A DNA stretch of 36,746 bases from Verrucomicrobiota bacterium (GTDB lineage Bacteria; Verrucomicrobiota; Verrucomicrobiia; Opitutales; Opitutaceae): assembly GCA_026398065.1 (NCBI GenBank), contig JAPLTR010000727.1:2586-39331 (forward strand), in the 5' to 3' direction. Position numbers and translations under genes: made by a program. This document shows, piece by piece, positions 19,114 through 29,200 of this stretch (positions are counted from its first letter, which is position 1; every line of letters begins with the position of its first letter). The notes beneath the pieces were generated by a model. It ran no database searches, had not been told where the DNA came from, and saw nothing but the letters and a program-made list of their open reading frames with translations.

Positions 19114-22100
19114 CTAGAACCGGCCGGCGACGCCGAACACCCAGCTCGCGCCGTATTCCTCCATCTGGCGGACGGCGGCGCCCTGACCTTCACGTTGGCC
19201 GGCGGGGGTCGCCATCCAGATATCGGGTTTGCCCGTGAAATTGCGCGCCTGCACGTAGAGCCGGTAGCGCGAGCTGAAGGTCCAGCCGAGCGAGAGGTCG
19301 AACTGCGTGAGCTCGCGGCGATACAGGCCGTAGGCCCCATCGGGACGGGCGGCGATCCAGACCATGCCGACGTTGCCGCTGAATTTCCGGTAGGTGTAGC
19401 TCAGGCGCGAGGAGATGCGATGCGGGGCCAGGCCGTTGCGGCGGACGCTCAAGTAGGAGCGGGTGTAGGAGACGTTAAAGCTGGTTCCGTTAAAGGGCTT
19501 CGGGAGGAAGCCGAGCTTTTGCGAGTAGGCGGCGGAGAGGCTGCGGTTGCGGCGGGTGCCGTTGCCGTTGCGGGTGGAGCGGAAGATGTAGTCCTTGAAA
19601 TCAGGGTCCGTCACCCCGAACTCTTCCGCAGTGTAGTCGAAGGTCTCGCGGAGGTTTTCCGTATTGACCTGCGTGCCGGTGAGGGTGGCCTGACCGGGGG
19701 ACTGCCCGCCGAAGTAGTAGGCGAAGCGGGCGTCGTAGCGGTCGATCTTTTCGGGCAGGAGGCCGGGATTCGGGGCGTCAACGCGATTGATGGTGCCAGC
19801 CGCATCCTCGACGATGGTCCAGACCCCGGTGAGGTTGTCGATCGGCGGCCGGCCGATCGCCTTGGTGTAACCGGTCTGGAAATCGAAATTGCTCAGAATG
19901 TTGTATTTCAAATTCACCGAGGGAAAGAGGTTGGTGTACTCGGACGTGCGCTTCACCTGCGGGCGACTCTGATACTGATACCGGACTCCGGCAAACGTCG
20001 TGGCACTCCCGGAGGTGTTGACGGGATAACCGGCCGCCACGATTTCGTCGCGGGTGCGGGGATCCCACTCCGTGGAGGCGATCTGGGTGCGTTCCCAACG
20101 CAGGCCGGCGACGGCGGTGAGTTTGTTCGTCACCCGCGTCTGTACCTGGCCGTAGCCGGCGGTGATGGTCTGCCGGATCTTGCGCTGATTGGTAATGGTG
20201 GTCGCGAGGTTGGCGGGGGTGCCGACATTCGTGAAGAGCTCGGGTTGCTCGTGGAAAAGGGTGGAGATCTGGTTGGCATTCGGCCGGCCGACCGTGGTCG
20301 GGAGCCCCGCCTGATTGAGCAAGGTCAGGGCGTTGGAGGCTCCCATGTCAAAGGGCTGCACGGCGACGAAGCCGAGCCGGGACCAGTTCCCGCTGCTGGT
20401 CGCGGTGGGAGTGCCGTTGACATCGCGGGTGACGGTATCGCCGCCGGGGCCGATGTAGCGCCAGACGGCCATCGCGTCGCCATTGCGATTGTTGCGGCTC
20501 TCCTCGGTCCATTTGCTGCCGAAGGAGACGACCGTGGGGAAGCGGGACAGGAAGGCGGGGGTCCAGCGGGCATTGAGCTGACCGGACCAGATGTCGGTGA
20601 TCCAGGTGCGGTCCAGATTTGTGACGGTGGTGCTGCCGGTCCAATTGGCGAGGTTGGCGGAATCGGGGCCGGAGGTCTGGCGAATGGTCCACTCGTAGGA
20701 CTCGGCACTCGGGCGGGTGGCCGCCCAACCAGCGGCGAGCGTGGTGGTGCCCGCCCCGGCGGCGAAGCCGCGCTCCAGGGCATCGTAATTGTTCACGGAG
20801 CGCGAATTGGAGGCGGAGCCGTCCACGGTGATGTTCGAGTACTTGTATTCGAACTTCTGCGCGAAGGTGCGGGTGTACGTGAGTTTGTCGCCGGGGCTGT
20901 TGGCGTAGGTGAAGGCAGGGACGGTGTTGGCGGTCGTGCGGGTGGCCGCGATGCTGGTGACGCCGTTGCCGACGAGACTGGGGCGGCCGTTATTGATGTT
21001 CGCGTTGTCGTTGGCCCCGACGAAGGTGAGCGTGCGGTTCCAGAATTCGGAGTCGGCATAGGTGTAGATGCCGGTGAAGGAGAGGACGAGGCGCGGGGTG
21101 GCCTTCCAGTCGGCGGTGAGCGTCGCGGCTTCTTTCACGACGGTGAGGGGACCGTCCTTGAAGGCGATCTGGCGGACGACCTGCGGACGGGGATCGGCGA
21201 CGGTGGAAGCGTTGCTGTAGGTGTTGGTCAGCAGGCGCTGCTCGGCATAGGAACTGGCCTTGCTCGCACTGGCCAGCAGGCCGAAGCGGTTGTTGAAAAA
21301 GGACTCGGCGTAATCGAGGGAGTAGTTGGGCTTTGCCTTCGACTCCTTGCCCTCGCGGTTGCCCCAGGTGCGGCTGGCGGTGAACTCCTCGTCGTTGAAG
21401 TTCATGCCGAAGTTGTAGGAGATGGAGCGGCCGCGGCGCTCGAAGGCGCGCTTGGTCTTCATGTTGATCGAGCCGCCGGGCGTATCGGCATCGGAGGCGG
21501 CGGTACGGGTGAAGTTCACCTCGATGGAATCGATGGCGTTGATGGAGAAGCCTTCGAAACTGGTGGCGCGGGAGGCGTCGCCGCCGCCGCGATTCGCATC
21601 GGCGCTGGCGGTGCGGATGCCATCGAAGGAGACGCCGACGTACTGGGACTCCATACCGCCGAGGGTGGGGCCGCGGGCCTGCGACTCGACGTAGTCGATG
21701 TCGACGCCCGGGAGGTATTTGAGAAATTCGCCGACGTTGCCATCGGTCACGTCGCCAAAGATGTCAGCCGAGACGGAGTTGCTGATGTTCATGCTGCGGC
21801 GCTGTTCCATGATGGCCTTGGAATTGCCCTCCCGCTCCGAGTCCACGGTGAAGGCCGCCAGTTGGACGACGCCGTCTTTTCTCACGGTTGGCTGGACGTT
21901 GTCGGTGCTGACGAGGTTGATCTCGCGCACGGCCGGCTGGCCGGCGGTGACCGTGAAGGACTCCTTCACGGTGTTGTAGCCCGAAAAGGTGACGGCGATG
22001 CCTGCCGGTCCGACCGCGACGTTGTTGAACTGAAACGTGCCGTCGGTCTCGGTGTAGGTCACCTGGTTGGTGCCATCGAGGCGCACCTCGGCGTTGGCGA

Positions 22101-22254
22101 CGTATTCCTTGGTCGCAGGATTATAAACGCGGCCCTGGATGGAGCCGGTCGCCGGGGCTTGGGCGCGGACGCAGAGGGTCGCAGCGAGCCAGCAGCAAAC
22201 GAAGGCGGTGAATCTCTGCCAATGCGGCAGCCGATGGTGGGTGGTGGTGGTCAT
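19114..22254 (-). CDS. TonB-dependent receptor 1 with N-terminal carboxypeptidase regulatory-like domain
   Basis: Start MTTTTHHRLPHWQRFTAFVCCWLAATLCVRAQ; 'TGSIQGRVYNPATKEYVANAEVRLDGTNQ', plug 'DIFGDVTDGNVGEFLKYLPGVDIDYVE', C-terminal aromatic 'GASWVFGVAGRF'. Confidence 0.93.
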   Translation of the reverse strand: MTTTTHHRLPHWQRFTAFVCCWLAATLCVRAQAPATGSIQGRVYNPATKEYVANAEVRLDGTNQVTYTETDGTFQFNNVAVGPAGIAVTFSGYNTVKESFTVTAGQPAVREINLVSTDNVQPTVRKDGVVQLAAFTVDSEREGNSKAIMEQRRSMNISNSVSADIFGDVTDGNVGEFLKYLPGVDIDYVESQARGPTLGGMESQYVGVSFDGIRTASADANRGGGDASRATSFEGFSINAIDSIEVNFTRTAASDADTPGGSINMKTKRAFERRGRSISYNFGMNFNDEEFTASRTWGNREGKESKAKPNYSLDYAESFFNNRFGLLASASKASSYAEQRLLTNTYSNASTVADPRPQVVRQIAFKDGPLTVVKEAATLTADWKATPRLVLSFTGIYTYADSEFWNRTLTFVGANDNANINNGRPSLVGNGVTSIAATRTTANTVPAFTYANSPGDKLTYTRTFAQKFEYKYSNITVDGSASNSRSVNNYDALERGFAAGAGTTTLAAGWAATRPSAESYEWTIRQTSGPDSANLANWTGSTTVTNLDRTWITDIWSGQLNARWTPAFLSRFPTVVSFGSKWTEESRNNRNGDAMAVWRYIGPGGDTVTRDVNGTPTATSSGNWSRLGFVAVQPFDMGASNALTLLNQAGLPTTVGRPNANQISTLFHEQPELFTNVGTPANLATTITNQRKIRQTITAGYGQVQTRVTNKLTAVAGLRWERTQIASTEWDPRTRDEIVAAGYPVNTSGSATTFAGVRYQYQSRPQVKRTSEYTNLFPSVNLKYNILSNFDFQTGYTKAIGRPPIDNLTGVWTIVEDAAGTINRVDAPNPGLLPEKIDRYDARFAYYFGGQSPGQATLTGTQVNTENLRETFDYTAEEFGVTDPDFKDYIFRSTRNGNGTRRNRSLSAAYSQKLGFLPKPFNGTSFNVSYTRSYLSVRRNGLAPHRISSRLSYTYRKFSGNVGMVWIAARPDGAYGLYRRELTQFDLSLGWTFSSRYRLYVQARNFTGKPDIWMATPAGQREGQGAAVRQMEEYGASWVFGVAGRF

Positions 22255-22438
22255 GGGTCGAGGGGTTGGTCCGGGAAGTTTCCACAACGTCATCGTACGA
22301 TGACGGACGGAGGAGCGGAACGGACGTGGGAGACGGGGCAGGGTAAAAAATCGGCCGTCAGCGCCGATGATTCGCGGAAAGTGGGAAACAGTTCGGCGGA
22401 CAGCGCAAGTGCTTTGATCACCCGGGCGTGGATCTGCC

Positions 22439-22468
22439 AAAAAAAAGCGCCAGCCCGAAGGCTGGCGC
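22439..22468 (-). terminator. Rho-independent terminator of TonB receptor 2
   Basis: gcgccagcc-cgaa-ggctggcgc with an 8-A run on the plus strand (T-run on the transcript strand); downstream of the stop at 22542. Confidence 0.85.
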
Positions 22469-22541
22469 CGAACCCCGCGTCCGACGGGAAGAGAAGACCG
22501 GTGCCGCGCGAAACCAATCGCCGAGCACCGGCGGCGATCAC

Positions 22542-25500
22542 TCAGAAGCGACCGCGGACACCGAAGATCCAGTTGTCGCCGTACTCCTCCATGTGGCGGA
22601 GGTGCTTGCCGACGCCCTTCGCGGCGCCCGGAGGCGTCTCGTAGCGCAGATCCTTTTGATTGGTGGGATTGCGGACCTGGAGGAAGGCCGTCGCGTAATT
22701 GCTGAGCTTCCAGGTGAGCGAGCCGTCCCACTTGGTCATCGCGCCCCAATAGCGGTAATTGACGCCGTCGATCGGGCGGTCATCGACCCAGATGAAGCTG
22801 ATGTTACTGCCGAAGCGACGGTAGTTGTAGCCGAAGCGGCCGGTCCAGCGGTGCGGCGCGAGGTTGTTGCGGATCTGGTTGGCGTACGAGCGGGTGTAGG
22901 TCGCGCCGACGTTGATGCCGCGCAGGTACTCGCTCTGGAGGAAGCCCAGGGTCTGCTGGTAATTCAACTCCATGTTCTTGTAGCGCTGCAGGCCGGGGAC
23001 ATTGGAGCGGACGTTGAACGTGTAGTTGGTGAAGTCGGGATCATCGACCCCGAACTGGGCCGCCGTCATCGTGACCGTCTGGATGAAGTTCTTCGTCTCG
23101 ACCATGTTGAACTGAGCGGTGAGCTGGCCGTTGGAACGGCCGCCGAAGTAGTAGGCGAGGCGCGTCTGATAGGACTTCAGGTACTCGGGGAGCAGATTGG
23201 CATTCGGGGTGGAGACGGTGAGCCCGTTGTCGTTGATGACCCAAAGGCCGGTGACATCGTCGACCCCGGGGCGGGAGATGCCCTTGTTGCCGCCCGCCTG
23301 CCACTCGAGATCCTTCGTGATCTGGTACTTGAAGACCGCCGAGGGGAAGAAGTCCGTGTAGCTGCCGCGGCGGGTCACCATCGGGTTGGTCTCAAACATC
23401 GTGCGCATGCCCTCGAAGGTCGTCGGGCGGCCGTTGTTGGTGCCGGGAGCGTTGAGCGGGACGTTCAGCGCAAGCAACTGGGCGCGGGTGAGCGGATCGC
23501 GCTCGCGATACTTGCCGAGGGTCTGCTCGACACGGGCCCCATAACGGAGCGTCAGCTTGTTGGTGATGCGGGTGTCGGCCTGCCAGTAGCCCGCATTGAT
23601 CGTCTGCACGAAGCGACGGGGGTTGGCGTATTCCTTCGTGTAGAGGTTTTCCGGGGTCGAGGTGTTGACGAAGAGCTCGGGGTGAGCGTGGAAGAGATTG
23701 GCCACTTCGGAACGGCTGACGCGCGGCGGGGTCTTCTCCTGGCCGTTGAGGCCGATGAAGTGCACGGAGTTGGTCGTGCCGTCGCCGAACGGGAGCGGAG
23801 AAATGTACTGTGGGCCGACATTGGCCCAGTTGCCGAAAGCGGTGTTGGTATAGACGCCGGTGGTGGCGTTGCGGGTGACGGTATTGCCGCCGGGCCCGAT
23901 GTAGGACCAGATGTCCATGTCGGAATCGGTGCGGTTGTACCGGTTCTCCGCGTCCCACTTGGCACCAAACTTCATCACCGTGGGAAATTTTTCGAGCCAC
24001 GGCATCACCCAGCGGGCGTTGACCGCCGCCGTCCACTTGGTCGTAAACCAGGTGCGGTTGTCGTTGTTGACGCGGGTGCCGCCCGAGCGGGTGTTGGTAT
24101 CGGAGTAGTTGCGCAGGTCAGTCCAGTCGGCGCCCTCGGTCTGGCGAACCGTCCACTCCCACGACTGGGCGTTGGGCCGGGTCATAACAAAGCCGGCAGG
24201 CATCGAGCCGCCCTCGCTGTTGATAAAGCCGCGCTCGATCGACTCATAGTTGTTCTGCGACCGGGCCCAGGCGAGGAAACCATCGAGGGTCCAGCGACCG
24301 TTCTTGTACTCGAAGCGCTCGCCGAACTGGCGGGAATAGGTCAGCTTGGCGGAGGAGCCGCCACCGTTGCCTATCGCGGCGACGCCGTTGTTGAGCACCG
24401 TGCCGTTGACGGCGCCGGTGGCCGCGCCCGTGTTGCGGGGCGCAACGAGCGTGAGAATGCCGTCGCCGCCGACCGTACCGCGGCCGTTGAGGGCGTTCTG
24501 GTTGTCGTTGGCGAGCGTCATGTCGAAACTGCGATTCCAGAAGTGACCCTCGAAATAGCTGTACGACATGTTGGTCGAGAGGACGAGGCGCGGGGTGGCC
24601 TTCCAATCGGCGGTCAGGAGCAGCGCGTCCTTGATGATGAACTTCGGACCGTCGCCGAAGCTGACGGAGCGGATCACCATCGGGCGCGTGTCGATCGGTC
24701 GGTTGAGCGTGGTGCCGGGCCCGACCGTGGCCGCCGTCTCCACACCACGGTTGTAGTTGATCGTCTGGGACAACTGCTCGGTGTAGGAAGCGCCATGGCT
24801 CGCGCTGAGCAGGATGCCGAACCTCTCGTTGAGGAACGACTCGGCGTAGTCCGCGGACCAGTTGGGCATCCACTTGTATGACTTCCAATTGTCCACGCCG
24901 TCCTGGATACCGGGCTGCTTCTTCAGGGTGAACTCCTCGCCGTTCATGTTGACGCTGTAGCTGTAGCTGAAGGCGCGGCCCTTGCGGTCGAAGGCGCGCT
25001 TCGTCTTCATGTTGATCGAGCCTGCCACGGAGTCGGCGTCGTTCTCGGGACTGGCCGTGCGGTTGATCTCAATGGACTCGACGGAGGTGATGGAGAAGCC
25101 CTCGAAGCTCGTCGCGCGGGAGGCGGCGCCGCCACCGCGGTTGGCATCGGCGTTGGCCGTGCGCATGCCGTCCATCGCCACACCGACATACTGGGTGTCC
25201 ATGCCGCCGAGGCGCGGGCCGCGGGGCTCGGACTCGACGTACTCGAGGTCGACACCCGGGAGATATTTGAGGAACTCGCCGACGTTGCCGTCCATCACCT
25301 CACCGAAGATGTCGGAGGAGACGGCCGTGATGATGTTCATGTCCTTGCGCTGGGCGGCGATCGCCTTCGAGTTGCCCTCGCGCTGGGAGGAGACCGTGAA
25401 GGCCTCAAGCTTCACCGTGCCATCCTTGCCGATGGCCGAGGGCAGAGTGGTGGCCTGGACGTTGATCTCACGGACCGCCGGCTGCCCCGCGGTCACATTG

Positions 25501-25793
25501 AAAGACTCCGTGACGGTGTCGTAACCCGAGTAGACAATCGTGATGGTGGCGGGACCGGCCGGCACATCCATAAGGCTAAACGAGCCGTCCTGCGCCGAGT
25601 AGACCACCTGGTTCGAACCCTGGAGACGGATCTCGGCGTTGTTGACGTATTGTTTGGTGGCCGGGTTGTAGACCCGGCCTTGGATCGAGCCTGTCGTCTG
25701 GGCCGAGACCGAGAGGACAGCGGCAAGCCAGCAGCAGGCGAGCGCGACAAATCGCCGCCAAGATGACGGCATAGTTTGGGTGGTGGGTGTCAT
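22542..25793 (-). CDS. TonB-dependent receptor 2 with N-terminal carboxypeptidase regulatory-like domain
   Basis: Start MTPTTQTMPSSWRRFVALACCWLAAVLSVSAQ; 'TGSIQGRVYNPATKQYVNNAEIRLQGSNQ', 'DIFGEVMDGNVGEFLKYLPGVDLEYVE', terminal 'GDNWIFGVRGRF'. Confidence 0.93.
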   Translation of the reverse strand: MTPTTQTMPSSWRRFVALACCWLAAVLSVSAQTTGSIQGRVYNPATKQYVNNAEIRLQGSNQVVYSAQDGSFSLMDVPAGPATITIVYSGYDTVTESFNVTAGQPAVREINVQATTLPSAIGKDGTVKLEAFTVSSQREGNSKAIAAQRKDMNIITAVSSDIFGEVMDGNVGEFLKYLPGVDLEYVESEPRGPRLGGMDTQYVGVAMDGMRTANADANRGGGAASRATSFEGFSITSVESIEINRTASPENDADSVAGSINMKTKRAFDRKGRAFSYSYSVNMNGEEFTLKKQPGIQDGVDNWKSYKWMPNWSADYAESFLNERFGILLSASHGASYTEQLSQTINYNRGVETAATVGPGTTLNRPIDTRPMVIRSVSFGDGPKFIIKDALLLTADWKATPRLVLSTNMSYSYFEGHFWNRSFDMTLANDNQNALNGRGTVGGDGILTLVAPRNTGAATGAVNGTVLNNGVAAIGNGGGSSAKLTYSRQFGERFEYKNGRWTLDGFLAWARSQNNYESIERGFINSEGGSMPAGFVMTRPNAQSWEWTVRQTEGADWTDLRNYSDTNTRSGGTRVNNDNRTWFTTKWTAAVNARWVMPWLEKFPTVMKFGAKWDAENRYNRTDSDMDIWSYIGPGGNTVTRNATTGVYTNTAFGNWANVGPQYISPLPFGDGTTNSVHFIGLNGQEKTPPRVSRSEVANLFHAHPELFVNTSTPENLYTKEYANPRRFVQTINAGYWQADTRITNKLTLRYGARVEQTLGKYRERDPLTRAQLLALNVPLNAPGTNNGRPTTFEGMRTMFETNPMVTRRGSYTDFFPSAVFKYQITKDLEWQAGGNKGISRPGVDDVTGLWVINDNGLTVSTPNANLLPEYLKSYQTRLAYYFGGRSNGQLTAQFNMVETKNFIQTVTMTAAQFGVDDPDFTNYTFNVRSNVPGLQRYKNMELNYQQTLGFLQSEYLRGINVGATYTRSYANQIRNNLAPHRWTGRFGYNYRRFGSNISFIWVDDRPIDGVNYRYWGAMTKWDGSLTWKLSNYATAFLQVRNPTNQKDLRYETPPGAAKGVGKHLRHMEEYGDNWIFGVRGRF

Positions 25794-26013
25794 GGGGGTA
25801 AAGTGACCAACCCTTCCGGGTGCAAACACGCCACGCAGTGGCAGTCTGGGGTTCGGGCGGGGTGGTGGGGAAAACCGAAGGGGTAAATTAGAGACACTAA
25901 TTGCAGCTAGTGAATCTGCGGAAGAAGTAGGGAGTTCAACGTGCAGCGCAAGCGCATAAATAACCAAAAATCGAACACTCATAAAAATGAACGCCGGCTC
26001 ACGGGCTCCTCGG

Positions 26014-26027
26014 TGAAAACGTTCTCA
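26014..26027. promoter_or_regulatory. LacI/GalR-type operator-like palindrome upstream of TonB receptor 2
   Basis: tgaaaacgttctca: 12/14 symmetric with central CG, resembling LacI/GalR-family operators; 221 bp upstream of the ATG at 25793. Confidence 0.45.
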
Positions 26028-26125
26028 TTCATCGCCAGTTAGCCACGTCATCCACTGGCGTTCGGCGTGCCGTCGTTTCGGTCGGTCGTGGAACCGGAAC
26101 GCCAACCCTGGCCGCGAGCGGGCAC

Positions 26126-26156
26126 AAAAAAGCGCCAGCCGGTGATGGCTGGCGCT
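26126..26156 (-). terminator. Rho-independent terminator of TonB receptor 3
   Basis: agcgccagcc-ggtgat-ggctggcgct with an A-run on the plus strand; downstream of the stop at 26218. Confidence 0.85.
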
Positions 26157-26217
26157 CGAAATCAGATCGAAGAGGTTCGGTCCGCGTTCCGGAGAAGGCG
26201 GCGCCGAGCGTTCCGGC

Positions 26218-29200
26218 CTAGAACTGCCCTTTCACCCCGAACACCCAGTTGTCGCCGTATTCCTCGGTGCGGCGCAGCACCATCCGCTTCGGATCGTTGG
26301 GATAGGACTCATAGTAGAGGTCCTTTTGGTTCGTGGGATTGCGGACCTGGAGGTAGAGCGAGGCATACTTCGTCAGGCGCCAGCTGGCGGAGATATCCAG
26401 CTTCGTATTCGCACCGATGAAACGGTAGCTCAGGCTGTCGACGATCCGGTCATCGATCCAGATCGCACCGACCCGGCCACTGAAGCGCTTGTAGTTATAG
26501 CTGAGGGAGGCGGTGGCCCGATGCGGCGCGAGGTAGTTGCGCTGCTGGTTCGCGTAGGACCGGCTGTAGGTCACACCGACTCCCAAACCCTTCAGATACG
26601 GGCTGGGCAGGAAGCCCAGCGTCTGCGTGTAGTTGAAGTCGAAATTCCGGTACTTCTGGGGCGCCGGATCGTTCGTCTTCGAACTGAAGGTGTACGCCGC
26701 GTAGTCGGGATCGTCGACGCCGAACTCCGCGGCGGTGAACGTGTGGGTCAGGGTGAAGTTCTTGCCCTCGTCCTGGATGAAGGCGAGCGACACCTGGCCC
26801 GGCGCCTCGTTGCCGAAGTAGTAGGCCACACGCGTTTGCATGACGGTGTGATACTCGGGCAGCAGGTTGGGATTCGAGGTCGTGACCGTCTGATTGGCCT
26901 CGTTCACGTTCCAGAGGCCGGTGAGATCGTCGAGATTGGGCCGGGAGATGGACTTGTTAAAGCCGGCCTGCCACTCGAGATTCCGCAGGATCTGATACTT
27001 GGCGACGACCGAGGGGAACCAGGTGAGGTAGTCGGAACGGCGGGTGACCATGGGCTGGCTCTCATACTGGTATCTCAAACCGTCGATGGTGTTGGCCCGG
27101 CCGTTGTTGGTGGTGACGGGATCGGCCGTGTAGCCGGCTGCGAGCACCTGGGCGCGGGTCAGTGGATCGAATTCCCGAAACGCATTCTTCGTTTGCTCGC
27201 CACGGACGCCAAACAGGAGGCGCAGCTTGGAGGTGAGACGCGTGTCGAACTGGGTGTAGCCGGCGTTGACCGTCTGCACGATGTGCTTCGTATTGACATA
27301 ATTCGCCGTCCAGAAATTCGTCGGCGTCACCGTGTTCACAAACAGCTCCGGATGGGCGTTGAACAGGTCGGCGATGGCCGAGCGGCTCACCCGCGGCATC
27401 TGCGCCTCGACGCCGTTGACGCTGATGGTGTGCAGGATGTTCGTCGTGCCCGTGTCAAACGGCAGGCCGGAGACGAACTGCGGGCCGACGTTGGCCCAGT
27501 TGCCGAAGGTCGCGTTCTGATACACCTTGGTCGTGGCGTTCTGGACCACCGTGTTGCCGCCCGGCCCGATGTAGGACCAGGTGTTCTGCGGCGTATCCGT
27601 GCGATTGTTACGGGTCTCCTCATCCCATTTGCCGCCGAACTTCACCGAGGTCGGGAAACGCTGGAGGAACGGCACCACCCACTTGGCATTCAGGTTGCCG
27701 GTCCATTTTTCGGTGATCCAGAGTCGGCCCTCGTTGTTGGCGCGCGTGCCGCCGGTGCTGACATCGGTGCTGGTCCAGTTGCGGAGGTCGTTCCAGTCCG
27801 CCCCGGAATTCTGCCGGATCACCCATTCCCACGACTGCTCATGGGGCCGGGTGGCGGTCCAACCGCCGGCCACGCCGCCGCCCTCGGAAGCGGCGAGTCC
27901 CCGCTCCAGGCCCTCGTAGTTGTTCAGCGACTTGGAGAAGCCGAAGGCGCCGTCCACCACCAGCCCGCCCACCTTGTACTCGAACCGCGGGACGTACTGG
28001 CGGTTGTAGACGAGCTTCACGAAGTCTCCGCCGCCACTGTTCACCGTGGACACCGTGGAGGTGGTGGTGCGGGCAGGCGCGACGACGGTGAGGAGGCCGT
28101 CCCCGCCGACGGTGCCGCGGCCGTTGTTCACGTTCGCGTTGCTGTTGGCGGCAATGAAGGTGAAGTTCCGGTTCCAGCACTCCCCCTCGTAATAGCTGTA
28201 GATGAGATTCAGGGAGAGGACGAGGCGGGGCGTCACCTTCCAGTCGGCGGTGAGGAGCAGCGAATCCTTGACGATCAGCTTGGGGCCGTCGCCCACGTCG
28301 ATCTGGCGCATCACCATCGGCCGTGGGTCGGCGGCCGTGGGCGAGCGGTTGTAATCCATCGTGACCTGGTGCTGCTCGGTGTAGGAATCCGCATGGGAGG
28401 CGCTCAGCAGGATGCCAAAACGGTTGTCGAAAAAGGACTCGGAATAGCCGAGCGAGTAGTTCGGCTTCCATTTGTAGCTCTTCTCGCCCGGATGATCGCG
28501 CAGCCCCGGCGTCTTCCGGAGGGTGAATTCCTCGGCGTTGAAGTTGACGCCGTAGTTGTAGTCGAAGCGGCGGCCCTTCCGGTCGAAGGCGCGCTTGGTC
28601 TTCATGTTGACGGAGCCTGCCGGCGAGTCGGCGTCATTTTCGGGGCTGGAGGTGCGGTTGACCTCGATCGAGTCGATGGCGGTGATGGAGAAGCCCTCGA
28701 AGCTCGTGGCGCGACCGGCCGCTCCGCCGCCGCGCAGGGCGTCGGCACTGGCGCTGCGCATGCCGTCGAAGGCGACGCCCACATACTGGGAATCCATGCC
28801 ACCGAGGCGCGGACCGCGCACCTCGGACTCCACGTAGTCCAGGTCGACGCCGGGAAGGTATTTCAAAAATTCGCCGACATTGCCGTCCGTCACGTCGCCG
28901 AAGATGTCGGAGGAGACCGAGGTGCCGATGTTCATGTTGCGCCGCTGGGCCATGATCGCCTTGGAGTTGCCCTCGCGGTCGCTCGAGACGGTGAACGCGG
29001 CGAGTTGAATGACCTCGGCGCCTTTGGCCGCGACTTCGGCACTCGTGAGATTGATCTCGCGTACCGCCGGCTGCCCCGCCGTCACCGTAAAGGATTCCTT
29101 CGCGGGAGTGTAACCGGTAAAGTTGACTGTGAGGGAGGCCGAGCCGACCGGAACATTCTCAAAGCGGAAGGATCCGTCGCTCTCGGTGAAGGTGACCTGA

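Noticed and set aside
18940-22644. 1234-aa plus-strand ORF opposite TonB receptor 1
   Set aside because: Antisense shadow; similar Gly/Val/Asp/Arg-rich ORFs oppose the other receptors (22428..24881, 26326..29388, 29629..32139), as expected when codon bias is shared by paralogues.
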